A stretch of DNA of 64,000 bases, taken from contig NZ_CP054306.1 of NCBI RefSeq assembly GCF_018282115.1, positions 2,155,488 through 2,219,487 of the forward strand. Direction: 5' to 3'. Of this stretch, positions 9,170 to 18,115 are shown in pieces. A program made the translations under genes and the position numbers. Under the pieces are notes generated by a model. The model was not told where the DNA came from, searched no databases, and was given only the letters and a program-made list of their open reading frames with translations. The stretch is from Synechocystis sp. PCC 7338 (GTDB taxonomy: Bacteria; Cyanobacteriota; Cyanobacteriia; Cyanobacteriales; Microcystaceae). Within the stretch, counting starts at the first letter, position 1, and every line of letters begins with the position of its first letter.

Positions 9170-10018
9170 ATGAAAACCTTAAATCCCAACCGACCCATAT
9201 CCACTCCTACCCCACTGGATCGTCAAACTGCCCCATTTTTGACCATTGAAAACGTTTCTAAGGTGTATCCCACCCCCAAAGGTCCCTATACAGTTTTAGA
9301 AAATGTCAACCTCACCGTTGATGAAGGGGAATTTATTTGCGTTATTGGCCACTCCGGTTGCGGTAAATCGACCCTGCTCAATATGGTGTCCGGTTTTGCT
9401 AGCCCTACAGAAGGTTCTGTGCAAGTTGGCGGCAAAATCATTAGTGAACCCGGCCCTGATCGCATGGTAGTGTTCCAGAACTATGCCCTACTGCCCTGGT
9501 TAACGGCCCTGGAAAATGTTTACCTTGCGGTGGATGCCGTCCATCCCCAAAAAACGGAAGCGGAAAAACGGGCGATCGCCAAGGAGCACCTTGCTATGGT
9601 GGGCTTAATCGATGCCATGGACAAAAAACCGGGGCAAATTTCCGGCGGCATGAAGCAACGGGTTTCCATTGCCCGGGCCTTAGCTATCCGCCCAGAGGTG
9701 TTAATTCTTGACGAACCCTTTGGGGCATTGGATGCCATTACCAAAGAAGAGTTACAGGAAGAGTTACTACAAATTTGGAATGATCACCGTTGTACAGTTT
9801 TGATGATTACCCACGACATTGACGAAGCCCTTTTCCTCGCCGATCGCCTAGTAATGATGACCAACGGCCCCCATGCCAACATTGGCGAAATCATGACCAT
9901 TCCCTTTGCCCGGCCGAGGGATCGGGAGCGCATCATGGAAGATCCTCAGTATTACCAACTGCGGAACTATGCCCTCGACTTCCTCTATAATCGCTTTGCC
10001 CACGATGACGTGGCTTGA
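9170..10018 (+). CDS. cmpD: Bicarbonate ABC transporter ATPase
   Basis: CmpD is the second, simple ATPase of BCT1 and pairs with CmpC to drive bicarbonate uptake. The 282 residues include an N-terminal extension of about 20, Walker A GHSGCGKST near residue 62, signature SGGMKQRVSIARA near 161, Walker B LILDEPFGALD near 180 and the switch MITHD. It is strongly similar to the first half of CmpC, as expected from duplication. It is the last gene of the operon; the next gene is convergent. No nitrate reductase gene follows, which argues against an nrt operon. Confidence 0.92.
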   Translation: MKTLNPNRPISTPTPLDRQTAPFLTIENVSKVYPTPKGPYTVLENVNLTVDEGEFICVIGHSGCGKSTLLNMVSGFASPTEGSVQVGGKIISEPGPDRMVVFQNYALLPWLTALENVYLAVDAVHPQKTEAEKRAIAKEHLAMVGLIDAMDKKPGQISGGMKQRVSIARALAIRPEVLILDEPFGALDAITKEELQEELLQIWNDHRCTVLMITHDIDEALFLADRLVMMTNGPHANIGEIMTIPFARPRDRERIMEDPQYYQLRNYALDFLYNRFAHDDVA

Positions 10019-10123
10019 TCTTGAAATTTCTCAACTCTTCAAAAGGGTTCCTAGTTGTGACTGATTAGCGAACCCCTCTAGGCTCAAATGTTTTCACAAA
10101 GATTACAATTCAGTATCAAGAGC

Positions 10124-11992
10124 CTAACCGCTAACATAAATACGGGGGCGATTTTGGGGATTGGGTTCGGCCTTTCGCAATACTTCGCGGGTCAGAATAG
10201 GAATATCTCCTTCCCCAAACAAGAGAAATCTGAGCAAATATTCCAAGGGATTGCCCTCCGTCCAACCAAAATACACAGAGGGTAAATGACCAGTTTGATC
10301 CCGCAAATATAGTAATAAAGCGGCGATCGCATTGGGAACTGCCGAACTTTGAACCCGCAGAATTTGATATTTATCCAGATAAACGCCCCGCACATGGATG
10401 GCATCCACAAACACGGAAGCGTCTACTACGTCCACTTCCAAGAAAATCAAGGGGTCACTTTTGCTAATGTGGTTATTATGGCGTGCAGATTGTTCCTTTT
10501 GCCGATATTCCTGGAATTCCTCTTTAAAAGGACGATGGGCAATGAGGTGAATGCTTTGATGTTGGTATTTAGACAAAATTTCTTGGGCTGAGTCATCTAA
10601 TTCAATGGATGTGACCCGCAGTTCGGTGGAGCGAAACACCCGAGAAATTAACGAGGTGGTGACAATGGTAGTGATAAAGAAAATGGCGAGACGAATCCCA
10701 TCTGGTCGTTCGATGATGTTGACAATGGTGGTGTAAATAAATACAAGGGCGATCGCCGCAAAAATTCCCGTGCTCCAATGGGAACGTTGACGATGAAAAA
10801 AGAGAGCTACCGCAATTGCGGCCGAACTCATTAGCACCAAAACCCCTGTGGCATAGACGGCCCCCTGGGCATCTACGTCAGCGCGAAAAATTAACGTTAT
10901 TGTGAAGGCGATCGCCATAAAAATGATTACCAAAGGTCTAACCGCCCGAGTCCATTCCGGGGCCATGCCATACCGAGGTAAATAACGGGGAACTAAATTT
11001 AATAATCCTGCCAAGGCTGATGCCCCCGCAAACCATAAAATAGTGATTGTGCTGAGATCATAAACCGTCCCAAAAATTTCCCCTAAATAGCGATGGGCTA
11101 AGTAGGCCAACGCTCGACCATTGGCTTGCCCTCCTGGTTGAAAAGCGGCAGTGGGAATTAATAAAGTCGTCACCCAAATGCTGGCCAGCAGAAATAGGCT
11201 CATAATGACGGCGGCAGTCACCAATAAATGATGGGTATTACGAATCCTTCCCACAGGGTTACTTTCTTGATCCGTAGGGTCACCCTTTACCAGGGGCATA
11301 ACCACAACCCCCGTTTCAAACCCCGATAGTCCCAAAGCCAGTTTGGGAAACAATAGGGCGCTAATGCCTAAAACTATCCAAGGATTATGGTGATGGGCAC
11401 TCAGACCCGCTTGCCATTGGGGAAAGACCATGGGGTTTAGACTGATTTGATAGATCCCCATGGCAATGACGACCAAATTTAAGCCTAAATAAACAACAAC
11501 AATGACCACCGCAAACCCAATCACCTCCCGAAAGCCCTTCAAAAATAATGCCCCCAGCAAGGCAATTAATATCAGGGTGAGGGGAATTTCTTGGCCGTGC
11601 AACCAGCGAACTAATAGGGGATTTTCAATCAAATGAGCCGTGGCATCGGCGGCGGAGAGAGTAATGGTAATAATAAAATCCGTCCCGGCAAACCCCAGCA
11701 AAATCAGTACTAAAAATTTGCCATGCCACCAAGATAGAGAATGTTCCAACATGGCGATCGATCCTTCTCCGTGGGGGCTGAGTTTGGCCACATTCCGATA
11801 AACGGGTAATGCCCCAAATAAGGTGACCAGCACTAAAATCAGGGTCGCAATGGGAGCCATATCCCCAGCGGCAAGGACAGCAATCCCAGGTTGATAACCC
11901 AAAGTCGAAAAATAATCCACTCCGGTTAAACACATCACCCGCCACCAAGGATGTGATGAAACAGGATGTTCATAAGTCGGTGAAGACGGCAT
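10124..11992 (-). CDS. APC-family permease, probable amino acid transporter
   Basis: The 622-residue protein has about twelve predicted membrane segments over residues 20-450, followed by a soluble C-terminal domain of about 160 residues. The N-terminal motif [15 protein letters not shown] fits the amino acid-polyamine-organocation superfamily. The substrate cannot be told from sequence, and the soluble tail may be regulatory. It converges on cmpD with a 105-base gap and has no operon partner on its strand, so it is probably transcribed alone. Confidence 0.7.
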   Translation of the reverse strand: MPSSPTYEHPVSSHPWWRVMCLTGVDYFSTLGYQPGIAVLAAGDMAPIATLILVLVTLFGALPVYRNVAKLSPHGEGSIAMLEHSLSWWHGKFLVLILLGFAGTDFIITITLSAADATAHLIENPLLVRWLHGQEIPLTLILIALLGALFLKGFREVIGFAVVIVVVYLGLNLVVIAMGIYQISLNPMVFPQWQAGLSAHHHNPWIVLGISALLFPKLALGLSGFETGVVVMPLVKGDPTDQESNPVGRIRNTHHLLVTAAVIMSLFLLASIWVTTLLIPTAAFQPGGQANGRALAYLAHRYLGEIFGTVYDLSTITILWFAGASALAGLLNLVPRYLPRYGMAPEWTRAVRPLVIIFMAIAFTITLIFRADVDAQGAVYATGVLVLMSSAAIAVALFFHRQRSHWSTGIFAAIALVFIYTTIVNIIERPDGIRLAIFFITTIVTTSLISRVFRSTELRVTSIELDDSAQEILSKYQHQSIHLIAHRPFKEEFQEYRQKEQSARHNNHISKSDPLIFLEVDVVDASVFVDAIHVRGVYLDKYQILRVQSSAVPNAIAALLLYLRDQTGHLPSVYFGWTEGNPLEYLLRFLLFGEGDIPILTREVLRKAEPNPQNRPRIYVSG

Positions 11993-12396
11993 AGAACCTA
12001 AAAATGGGACAATTTTTGAAGATTTTTCGAGTGTAGGTTGGAACGGCGATCGAGATTGTCCATATATCCATCCGTCAATTTACTGCCCCTGCCTTAGATA
12101 GGGTTTTCCCCTGGTTTAATAATGCGGTTAAACTAATTATGGGTTCTCAAAAACGACATGACCCACATTTCTCGCCTATGGAGCTTATAATCCGCACCAA
12201 TTAAGTCCGAGGCGGTAAAAGTTTGGTCAGTTAACCCAATTCTTTCGTTATCCTTTACTCCCAAATTGTTTAGGCCCATTCCCCTACTTTTTGGGAGGAA
12301 CGAATATTTCCTCAACAAAAAAAATCGTTCTAGCCAGATTGTCGCTTCCTTTAGAATGGAAACCAAAGCCACATCAATGTCTCTGGGGTAAAGCCA
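11993..12396. other. Intergenic region, no convincing gene
   Basis: About 400 bases between the divergent permease and Uma2 genes. It holds one HIP1-like GGCGATCG and should contain the promoters of both neighbours, but I see no clear sigma70 pair. A 79-codon reading frame on the minus strand (12133-12372) has no recognisable motif or ribosome binding site and is not called. Confidence 0.6.
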
Positions 12397-12972
12397 ATGT
12401 CAGCCGCCCTAACCATTAAACTTGATAGCATATCCCTTTCCGATGAGCAATTTTATCAACTCTGTTTGACCAATCGAGAGCTACGCTTTGAACGTAATTG
12501 CCAAGGAGATTTAGTGATTATGTCGCCTACCGAGGGCGAAACCAGTAACCGTAACGGCATTTTTATACTGCGCCTAGGTCTTTGGGCCGAACGAGATGGA
12601 ACCGGAATTTTTTTCGATTCTTCCGGGGGCTTTAGGTTACCCAATGGGGCCGACCGATCGCCAGATGCGGCCTGGTTGAAACGGGAACGATGGGAAAGTC
12701 TAACCCCGGAACAACAACAGAGATTTGTACCTCTCTGCCCGGACTTTGTCGTTGAATTAAGATCGCCTAGTGATGACCTAAAATCCCTGCGGGAAAAAAT
12801 GCAGGAGTATCAGGAAAATGGTGCTCGATTGGGTTGGTTAATCGATCGCCAAACTCGCACCGTGGAAATTTATCGTCCTGGTCAGGCGGTAGAAGTTTTA
12901 GAAAACCCTGAAAGCCTCAGTGGTGAGGCTATATTGCCAGAATTTGTTTTAGAGTTAGCGCCGATTTGGTAG
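12397..12972 (+). CDS. Uma2 family (DUF820) PD-(D/E)XK protein
   Basis: This 191-residue protein belongs to the Uma2/DUF820 family, which is greatly expanded in cyanobacteria. The restriction-endonuclease-like core is visible in residues 85-145: SPDAAW, then FVVELRSPSDDLKSLREKM, where the aspartate and E-x-R positions take the catalytic places (most relatives have E-x-K or E-V-x-S). Members are often linked to mobile DNA, but the function is not known. It stands alone, convergent with the downstream ilvG-like gene at a gap of eight bases. Confidence 0.85.
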   Translation: MSAALTIKLDSISLSDEQFYQLCLTNRELRFERNCQGDLVIMSPTEGETSNRNGIFILRLGLWAERDGTGIFFDSSGGFRLPNGADRSPDAAWLKRERWESLTPEQQQRFVPLCPDFVVELRSPSDDLKSLREKMQEYQENGARLGWLIDRQTRTVEIYRPGQAVEVLENPESLSGEAILPEFVLELAPIW

Positions 12973-12980
12973 ATCTTCAT

Positions 12981-14633
12981 CTACTCCCAAATTTCGCAGG
13001 CTAGTTCCCCCGATTTTTGGGAGAAACGAATATTTTCCCGATAGTCCACTGGGCAATCAATGACGGTGGGTACGGGTTGGGCTAAAGCTTCTTTGAGGAT
13101 AGGAATTAAATCCGCCGCCGCTTCCACCCGATAACCCTTTAGTCCCATACTTTCGGCAAACTTGACAAAATCTGGATTGCCAAACTTAATGAAACTGGAT
13201 TCGCCAAATTGGTTGATCTGTTTCCATTCAATCAGTCCGTAGCCGTTGTCGTTAAAGATCAACGTGACGAAGGGAGTGCCCACTCGCATGGCCGTTTCTA
13301 GCTCCTGGCAGTTCATCATAAAACCACCGTCCCCCGTCACCGCAACAATATTGCGCTCGGGATAGACCAATTTAGCGGCGATCGCCCCTGGGATAGCAAT
13401 GCCCATGGCAGCAAAACCGTTGGAAATTAAACAGGTATTGGGGCTGTCACAGTGGTAATGGCGGGCCATCCACATTTTGTGGGCCCCCACATCGGAAATC
13501 ACCACGTCATCGGGGCCCATCACCTGGCGCAGGTCATAAATAATTTTTTGGGGTTTGACCGGAAAACCATCATCATTGGCGTAGCATTCATACTCAGCCC
13601 GGATATCCGCCCGCAGGGAAGCGCCGTAGGGAGTGGGTTTTCCTTGGCGATCGCACCGTTTGAGCAAATCCATCAGGGAATCGGTAATGTCCCCCACTAC
13701 TTCCACCTGGGGAATGTAACTGCTGTCAATTTCCGCTGGGGTGGCCCCAATGTGCACAATGGGTAAATCACCGCTGGGGTTCCATTTTTTCGGGGAGTAT
13801 TCGATCAGGTCGTAGCCCACCGCAATGACCAAATCACTTTTTTCAAAGGCACAGGTAATGTGGTCCCGTTGTTGTAAACCCACTGTCCAGAGGGAAAGGG
13901 GGTGGGTGTAAGGAATGGTGCCTTTGCCCATGAAAGTGTTGGCCACAGGAATATTCAAACTAGTGGCAAATTCCGTCAGGGCTTCACTGGCTTCGGCCCG
14001 GATAGTGCCATTACCGACCAAAATAATGGGGTTTTTCGCCTTGGAAATGGCCGTGGCCGCCGTGCCCAACGTCCGAAAAGCAGCATAAACCTTTTCCCGG
14101 CTGTCCCGCCGCAGGGGTTTACCATCCACCGGCATGGCAGCAATATTTTCCGGCAAATCAATGTGGGTGGCCCCTGGTTTTTCGCTCTGGGCCAGTTTAA
14201 AAGCTTTGCGTACCACTTCTGGGGTAATGCTGGGGCGGACAATTTGCCTAGTCCATTTGGTCACCGGGTCGAACATGGCCACCAAGTCTAGATATTGGTG
14301 GGATTCAATATGCATCCGGTCGGTACCCACCTGGCCTGTGATGGCCACCAAGGGCGCTCCGTCCAAATTGGCATCGGCTACCCCAGTCATGAGGTTGGTA
14401 GCGCCGGGCCCTAGGGTAGAAAGACAAACTCCTGCTTTGCCAGTCAAGCGGCCGTAAACGTCGGCCATAAAGGCCGCTCCCTGTTCATGGCGGGTGGTAA
14501 TAAAGCGGATGGGCGAGTTTTTCAGCGCTTCGAGGATGTGGAGATTTTCCTCTCCGGGTACGCCAAAAATGTATTCAACATCTTCATTTTCCAGACATTG
14601 AACCAATAGGTCTGCAGTGTTCATTTCCCCCAT
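12981..14633 (-). CDS. ilvG: Acetolactate synthase large-subunit-like thiamine diphosphate enzyme
   Basis: The 550-residue enzyme has the three-domain fold of thiamine-diphosphate enzymes: Pyr domain (residues 5-170, catalytic glutamate in TRHEQGAAFMADVYGR), central domain (190-330) and PP domain (375-530) with GDGGFMMNCQELETA and NDNGYG cofactor motifs. Acetolactate synthases condense pyruvate for branched-chain amino acids; this copy matches the second, AlsS/IlvG-like type found in Synechocystis beside IlvB. The start at 14633 could instead be the ATG at 14624 (MNTADLL). No small subunit gene is near, which fits a catabolic or moonlighting form. The flank upstream of it is the edge of the accessory island. 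Confidence 0.8.
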   Translation of the reverse strand: MGEMNTADLLVQCLENEDVEYIFGVPGEENLHILEALKNSPIRFITTRHEQGAAFMADVYGRLTGKAGVCLSTLGPGATNLMTGVADANLDGAPLVAITGQVGTDRMHIESHQYLDLVAMFDPVTKWTRQIVRPSITPEVVRKAFKLAQSEKPGATHIDLPENIAAMPVDGKPLRRDSREKVYAAFRTLGTAATAISKAKNPIILVGNGTIRAEASEALTEFATSLNIPVANTFMGKGTIPYTHPLSLWTVGLQQRDHITCAFEKSDLVIAVGYDLIEYSPKKWNPSGDLPIVHIGATPAEIDSSYIPQVEVVGDITDSLMDLLKRCDRQGKPTPYGASLRADIRAEYECYANDDGFPVKPQKIIYDLRQVMGPDDVVISDVGAHKMWMARHYHCDSPNTCLISNGFAAMGIAIPGAIAAKLVYPERNIVAVTGDGGFMMNCQELETAMRVGTPFVTLIFNDNGYGLIEWKQINQFGESSFIKFGNPDFVKFAESMGLKGYRVEAAADLIPILKEALAQPVPTVIDCPVDYRENIRFSQKSGELACEIWE

Positions 14634-14700
14634 GGTGGTGCCTAGTTCCCCTAGCTGTGTTAGCTATTTGAAATAAAAGTACTTTCAATACCTCCCCCTA

Positions 14701-14812
14701 GCCTAACGAATCCGGAGGGGTTTTGGCAGGTGATTTCTAGCTTTGCACCCAGGGTTGCCTCGGTAATGGGTTAATCGGCGAGCAAATTTTCCGTAGCAGC
14801 GCCTTGTTAAGC
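14701..14812 (-). repeat. attC-like site at the 3' end of the OsmC gene
   Basis: Read on the minus strand, the segment starts with GCTTAAC (14812-14806), which overlaps the OsmC stop codon and matches the integron inverse core RYYYAAC. It continues AAGGCGCTGC, a common look for attC sites, and ends with GTTAGGC (14707-14701), which matches the core GTTRRRY. The outer cores can pair over seven positions with one G-T wobble. The inner L boxes do not pair well, so the site may be decayed or the right core may be a chance match. Confidence 0.35.
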
Positions 14813-15274
14813 ATTTATTTCAGTGGTTACCACTGTTTTTACCGAGTTGGCAATAAAACATTGTTCATGGGAAAGATGATGCATTTTTTCAAGATCTTCT
14901 CTTGAAGGAGTTCTGTCACCAGTAAACACAATTTTTGGCCGGAGAGTAACTTTAGTCATGGATATTCTACCTGATTGGTCATTCTCTACGATGTCTATAG
15001 CATCATCAATATAGCTTTCAACTACAAACCTTTTTTTTGCAGCGATTGATAAGAAAAAGAGCATATGACAACTTGATAACGAAGCGACAAATGCTTCTTC
15101 AGGATCAACATTCGCTTCGACTGAATACGGTAGAGGTACAACATGAGGTGATGACGAAGCCGATATGCTAACTCCTCCATCAAACTCCCAAACATGTCCA
15201 CGACTATATTTATTATCAATATATGGTTCATTTCTTCCGCGAGTCCATTTGACTGAAGCGTAATATTCAGACAC
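14807..15274 (-). CDS. OsmC/Ohr-like peroxiredoxin family protein
   Basis: The 155-residue protein has the OsmC fold with both conserved cysteines, one in SLSSCHMLFFLS and one in SHEQCFIANSVK; such thiols reduce organic hydroperoxides in characterised members. I chose a GTG start at 15274 because AAGGAG lies eight bases upstream. A longer frame starting with ATG at 15343 runs through an unlikely region full of arginine and overlaps the putative cassette boundary. Base composition is AT-richer than the neighbours. It starts 33 bases after a GTTAAGC core and ends on the matching GCTTAAC, so it looks like an acquired gene cassette. Confidence 0.8.
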   Translation of the reverse strand: MSEYYASVKWTRGRNEPYIDNKYSRGHVWEFDGGVSISASSSPHVVPLPYSVEANVDPEEAFVASLSSCHMLFFLSIAAKKRFVVESYIDDAIDIVENDQSGRISMTKVTLRPKIVFTGDRTPSREDLEKMHHLSHEQCFIANSVKTVVTTEINA

Positions 15275-15300
15275 TCTTTGTCTCCTTCGGGCTAGTTGAT

Positions 15301-15307
15301 GCTTAAC
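15301..15307 (-). repeat. Integron-type core site GTTAAGC upstream of the OsmC gene
   Basis: On the minus strand this reads GTTAAGC, preceded by GGGAAC, and fits the cassette boundary GTTRRRY. It is the exact reverse complement of GCTTAAC at the end of the OsmC gene, the pairing expected between the two ends of one integron cassette. A 7-base degenerate motif alone is weak evidence. Confidence 0.35.
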
Positions 15308-15359
15308 GTTCCCATTATATAGATTGCAAAAAGCTTTCATCATAAGTATATAATTTAGC

Positions 15360-15887
15360 TCACATCAGATCTGTCTTGATTTTCTTAGCTCTTCCTGCAA
15401 CCGATTTCCTGGGATCGCGAGCTAATATCTCCAAATGCGGTAGCAACCACTCTTTTAATATCGAGTCCTTTATTGCCCATTTACTTAGGGTATCCATTGT
15501 ATTGTTTAAGACGATCCAATCTGTGTAGTTTTCAAGATTATCTTGAAGAATTTTCTTTGCACTGGTTTTCTGCGCCTCCGACATAAAGATCGAAAGAGTC
15601 TGAAATAAATTTGCTAAAGTCCATTGTGCCGAGGGCTGATTAATCTTTGATATTTCAGAAATAAATTTATCAATATACGGAACAAGCCATTCAGGATTTT
15701 CTAAGGATATTCTCTTGATGGCATTAGATGTGCGAAGTCGAACAATTTCATCGGCACTGAAATAACAATTGTATAAATCCGAAAGTCTTGCGGAATTGGC
15801 TAATACTATATCAACCACCTCAATTGTTCTACCAAGAGAGTTGGGATGCCCTCCTGTAAGCATTTTTTCAAAAGATTCACTTGTCAT
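15360..15887 (-). CDS. Helical-repeat (HEAT-like) protein of unknown function
   Basis: I do not recognise a named family. The 175 residues are predicted to be almost wholly alpha-helical, with repeated 30-40 residue units of the HEAT/ARM kind (for example EIVRLRTSNAIKRISLENPEWLVPY without gaps of low complexity). No signal peptide, membrane segment or catalytic motif is seen. It reads in the same direction as the OsmC gene, 85 bases upstream of it, and is similarly AT-rich, so it probably arrived with the same island. A role as a binding scaffold would be a guess. Confidence 0.65.
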   Translation of the reverse strand: MTSESFEKMLTGGHPNSLGRTIEVVDIVLANSARLSDLYNCYFSADEIVRLRTSNAIKRISLENPEWLVPYIDKFISEISKINQPSAQWTLANLFQTLSIFMSEAQKTSAKKILQDNLENYTDWIVLNNTMDTLSKWAIKDSILKEWLLPHLEILARDPRKSVAGRAKKIKTDLM

Positions 15888-16194
15888 ACCCGTTTTCTCT
15901 TTAAGCTAAGGCTTATTTCCCTTCAATATTGTAGGCTATCCGGTAGAGGGGCTTTATTTCTGTATAACTATTGATTATGCAGAAAATGTCCGTATAACAC
16001 CCTCTACAGTCACAATATGTGGAAACATTGGCACATTACACCATTTAGGAGCGATCGCAAGAAAATTTCGGCCTATCATTCCCAAAAGCTTGTTGGTTAG
16101 ATTAGAGTGCGGCAAAGGGCAATAATAATAGTTGTCTTTCAGTGTCTATAGACAATAAATGCCAACCAACATTCTACATTTTTTTGCAAAATAC
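15888..16194. other. Intergenic island segment
   Basis: About 300 bases upstream of the helical-repeat gene. It has one GCGATCGC site at 16052 and no open frame I can support. It should hold the promoter of the minus-strand gene pair. Its right edge meets the fumC remnant. Confidence 0.5.
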
Positions 16195-16385
16195 CTAATC
16201 GGCGATCGGGGCAATCATCTGCTCTGGAATTACCCAACTGTCAAACTCGGCTGGGGTGAGCAAACCCAAATCCACCGCCGCTTGTTTGAGGGTAATGCCT
16301 TTGGCAAAGGCTGTTTTAGCCACTAGGGCCGCATTGTCGCAACCAATTTGGAGATTGGGGCAGTGACTACCGTCAGGTTGACATT
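16195..16385 (-). pseudogene. 3' remnant of class II fumarase gene (fumC)
   Basis: Translated on the minus strand, the segment reads NLTVVTA, then after a shift of frame [15 protein letters not shown] and onward to [15 protein letters not shown] and a TAG stop at 16195. This is the C-terminal end of class II fumarase (family pattern LMLVTAL, IGYDNAA, EEFD-W-VP). About 60 codons remain; the rest of the gene is absent, and a one-base shift near 16355-16365 breaks the frame. The piece is therefore dead and marks a past deletion or recombination. Confidence 0.75.
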
Positions 16386-16483
16386 AAATTTTTATTCATC
16401 AGATTAAGAAAATTACCTCAAATCTTTATCGCTTCTTCGTATTATTTTAAATAGGTATCGCCTCTAAACCTACAACACAATCA

Positions 16484-16720
16484 TTAATCTTGGGAGTCCG
16501 AAATATCTTTGAAAGTATCGGCACCTAATCCAGTTAAGCTTATAACCTCTGCTAAGGATAATCCTCATTCCAGTAGTTTTTGAGCCACTTCTAACTCACC
16601 CTCCAGCTTGCCCTTAAGAAGTCCTCGTTGTTCTCCTTCCTGTAGAATTTCCTGATAAACGGAGGATTCCTTCATGATTTCACTCCGTAAAATAGTTTTG
16701 ATGAAGCCTGGCTTAACTAA
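16484..16720 (-). pseudogene. 3' half of an Rpn/PD-(D/E)XK family gene, cut by an insertion sequence
   Basis: The minus strand reads LVKPGFIKTILRSEIMKESSVYQEILQ in family style (given here in shortened form), then EGEQRGLLKGKLEG and a C-terminal helix ending SDSQD with TAA at 16484. This is the tail of Rpn-type proteins (recombination-promoting nuclease/putative transposase). An in-frame TGA at 16565-16567 interrupts it. The first half lies beyond the insertion sequence at 18114-18520, and joining the two restores frame (FGGLVKPGF). Confidence 0.75.
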
Positions 16721-18115
16721 TATCCCTCTTCCGTCAGACTGAGGGAATTAAAATGGAGATAAAAGGCTGAAAAGCGCGGAGGGAGAATGACAAAGACAAG
16801 AGAGGCGAAAAAGACAGTACAGTGTGTAGACACATATAGTGAACTGTATAAAGATATATTTCCAGAAGTGAGGTCTTATGAGTCATTTAAATATATCATT
16901 GTGGGAATATTAAGTGATATAAAAAGAAAGAGTTTACCTGCAATAGCATCATCACTAGGATTGAAAAATGAACAGGGATTACTGCATTTCATGACAGATT
17001 CTCCTTGGGAATTAAAAGAATTAGAAAAAAGAAGATTAAATATTATCTTAGAAGTTTTAGAAGGAAGAGAAATAATAGTAATAATAGATGAAACAGGAGA
17101 CCCCAAAAAAGGGAAAACAACAGATTATGTAAAAAGACAATATATTGGAAATTTAGGAAAAATAGAAAGCGGTATAGTGTCAGTAAATGCCTATGGTTAC
17201 TGCAATGGAGTAACGTTTCCTCTAGAATCAAAAGTATTTAAACCAAAAGAAAGATTAAAAGAGGGAGATAAGTATAAAACAAAGCCGGAATTAGCAGTAG
17301 AGATAATAAAAGAACTAGAAGAAAGTGGTTTTAAAATAAAAAGAGTAGTGTCAGATAGCTTATATGGAGAAAGCCATAGCAATTTTATCAGTGCCGTAGA
17401 GGAATTAAAAATAGAATATGCAGTGGGAATCCGGAGCAATCATGGGGTCTGGCTTCCAAAGGAAGCTAAAGTAAGGGCAAATAAGTGGAGGAGGTTTGAA
17501 CATATAAGATGGGATGGAAAACAGGAAGATAGGTATATCAGAGAAATAGTTTATGGCAAAAAAAACGCAATAAGATATTGGGAAATTAAAACAGAAACAG
17601 AAAAAGAGGAGGAAAAAGCAGGATGGTTTGTAATGACTCGAATACCAGATATTAAATATAAAGAAGTTGTCAGAATATATGGGGTAAGGTCATGGATAGA
17701 ATATGGATTTAAGCAATGCAAAAGTGAATTAGGATGGGCAGATTTTAGGGTAACTCATTATGAGCAAATTCAAAAATGGTGGGAATTAGTGATGTGTGCA
17801 TATTGTATGATTTGTTTTTATGATGAGAATTTTAATCCGACTCTAAATTCAACGTCAAAGTATCATCAAAAGCATGAAAAATGGGATAAAGAAGAAGGGT
17901 GGAAAAAATGGCTAAACAACCTACGATTAGTGATCTCTGTATTTAATGCAATAAATCTTATCAAAAAGTGGTTAAAAGTATTTCCATTTGCCCATGTTTT
18001 GGATGAGTTAACTAAACTTTACAACAAGGTTGATAAGCTAGATCGATTAAAGTATTTGCTAAATTCATGGAATACATTCTATTCTTCTTCTGCCTAGATT
18101 GATGAAAGAGGGATA
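16721..18115 (+). mobile_element. IS701-family insertion sequence, about 1.4 kb
   Basis: The element carries one transposase gene and imperfect terminal inverted repeats. The left end reads TATCCCTCTTCCGTCAGACT from 16721; the complement of the right end reads TATCCCTCTTTCATCAATCT back from 18115, with about 16 of 21 positions equal. TAA is found directly at both sides (16718-16720 and 18114-18116), consistent with a short target duplication like the YTAR type of IS701. It interrupts an Rpn-family gene. The transposase is intact, so it may still be active. Confidence 0.85.
16787..18097 (+). CDS. IS701-family DDE transposase
   Basis: The 436-residue transposase shows the IS701 catalytic layout: first aspartate in IIVIIDETGDPKKGK near residue 101, second aspartate in VVSDSLYGES near 190, and a glutamate in RSWIEYGFKQCKSELGW near 306. 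A YGESH-type motif and the basic GKTTDYVKRQ stretch fit the family (DDE_5 superfamily). The gene is strikingly AT-rich and lysine-rich compared with the chromosome and appears complete. A weak AGGGAG is six bases before the ATG. Confidence 0.9.
   Translation: MTKTREAKKTVQCVDTYSELYKDIFPEVRSYESFKYIIVGILSDIKRKSLPAIASSLGLKNEQGLLHFMTDSPWELKELEKRRLNIILEVLEGREIIVIIDETGDPKKGKTTDYVKRQYIGNLGKIESGIVSVNAYGYCNGVTFPLESKVFKPKERLKEGDKYKTKPELAVEIIKELEESGFKIKRVVSDSLYGESHSNFISAVEELKIEYAVGIRSNHGVWLPKEAKVRANKWRRFEHIRWDGKQEDRYIREIVYGKKNAIRYWEIKTETEKEEEKAGWFVMTRIPDIKYKEVVRIYGVRSWIEYGFKQCKSELGWADFRVTHYEQIQKWWELVMCAYCMICFYDENFNPTLNSTSKYHQKHEKWDKEEGWKKWLNNLRLVISVFNAINLIKKWLKVFPFAHVLDELTKLYNKVDKLDRLKYLLNSWNTFYSSSA

Noticed and set aside
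2934-10018. Reading the operon as the nitrate transporter nrtABCD
   Set aside because: The first gene is very similar to nrtA, but it has Glu270 in HPEEYL where NrtA has a lysine, plus Thr192 and Gln198 of CmpA. The divergent LysR gene is CmpR-like, a porin lies in the operon, and no narB follows.
10045-10075. Hairpin GGGTTC/GAACCC after cmpD as terminator
   Set aside because: The loop would be 19 bases and no T-run follows; support is too weak.
12133-12372. 79-codon minus-strand reading frame between the permease and Uma2 genes
   Set aside because: No ribosome site, no family-like motif and odd composition; likely chance.
13452-14457. Long plus-strand reading frames opposite the ilvG-like gene
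   Set aside because: They are shadows of a well-supported thiamine diphosphate enzyme gene and have low-complexity, family-free translations.
14807-15343. Longer OsmC protein starting with ATG at 15343
   Set aside because: A GTG at 15274 has a strong AAGGAG, and the extra 23 residues cross the putative cassette core.
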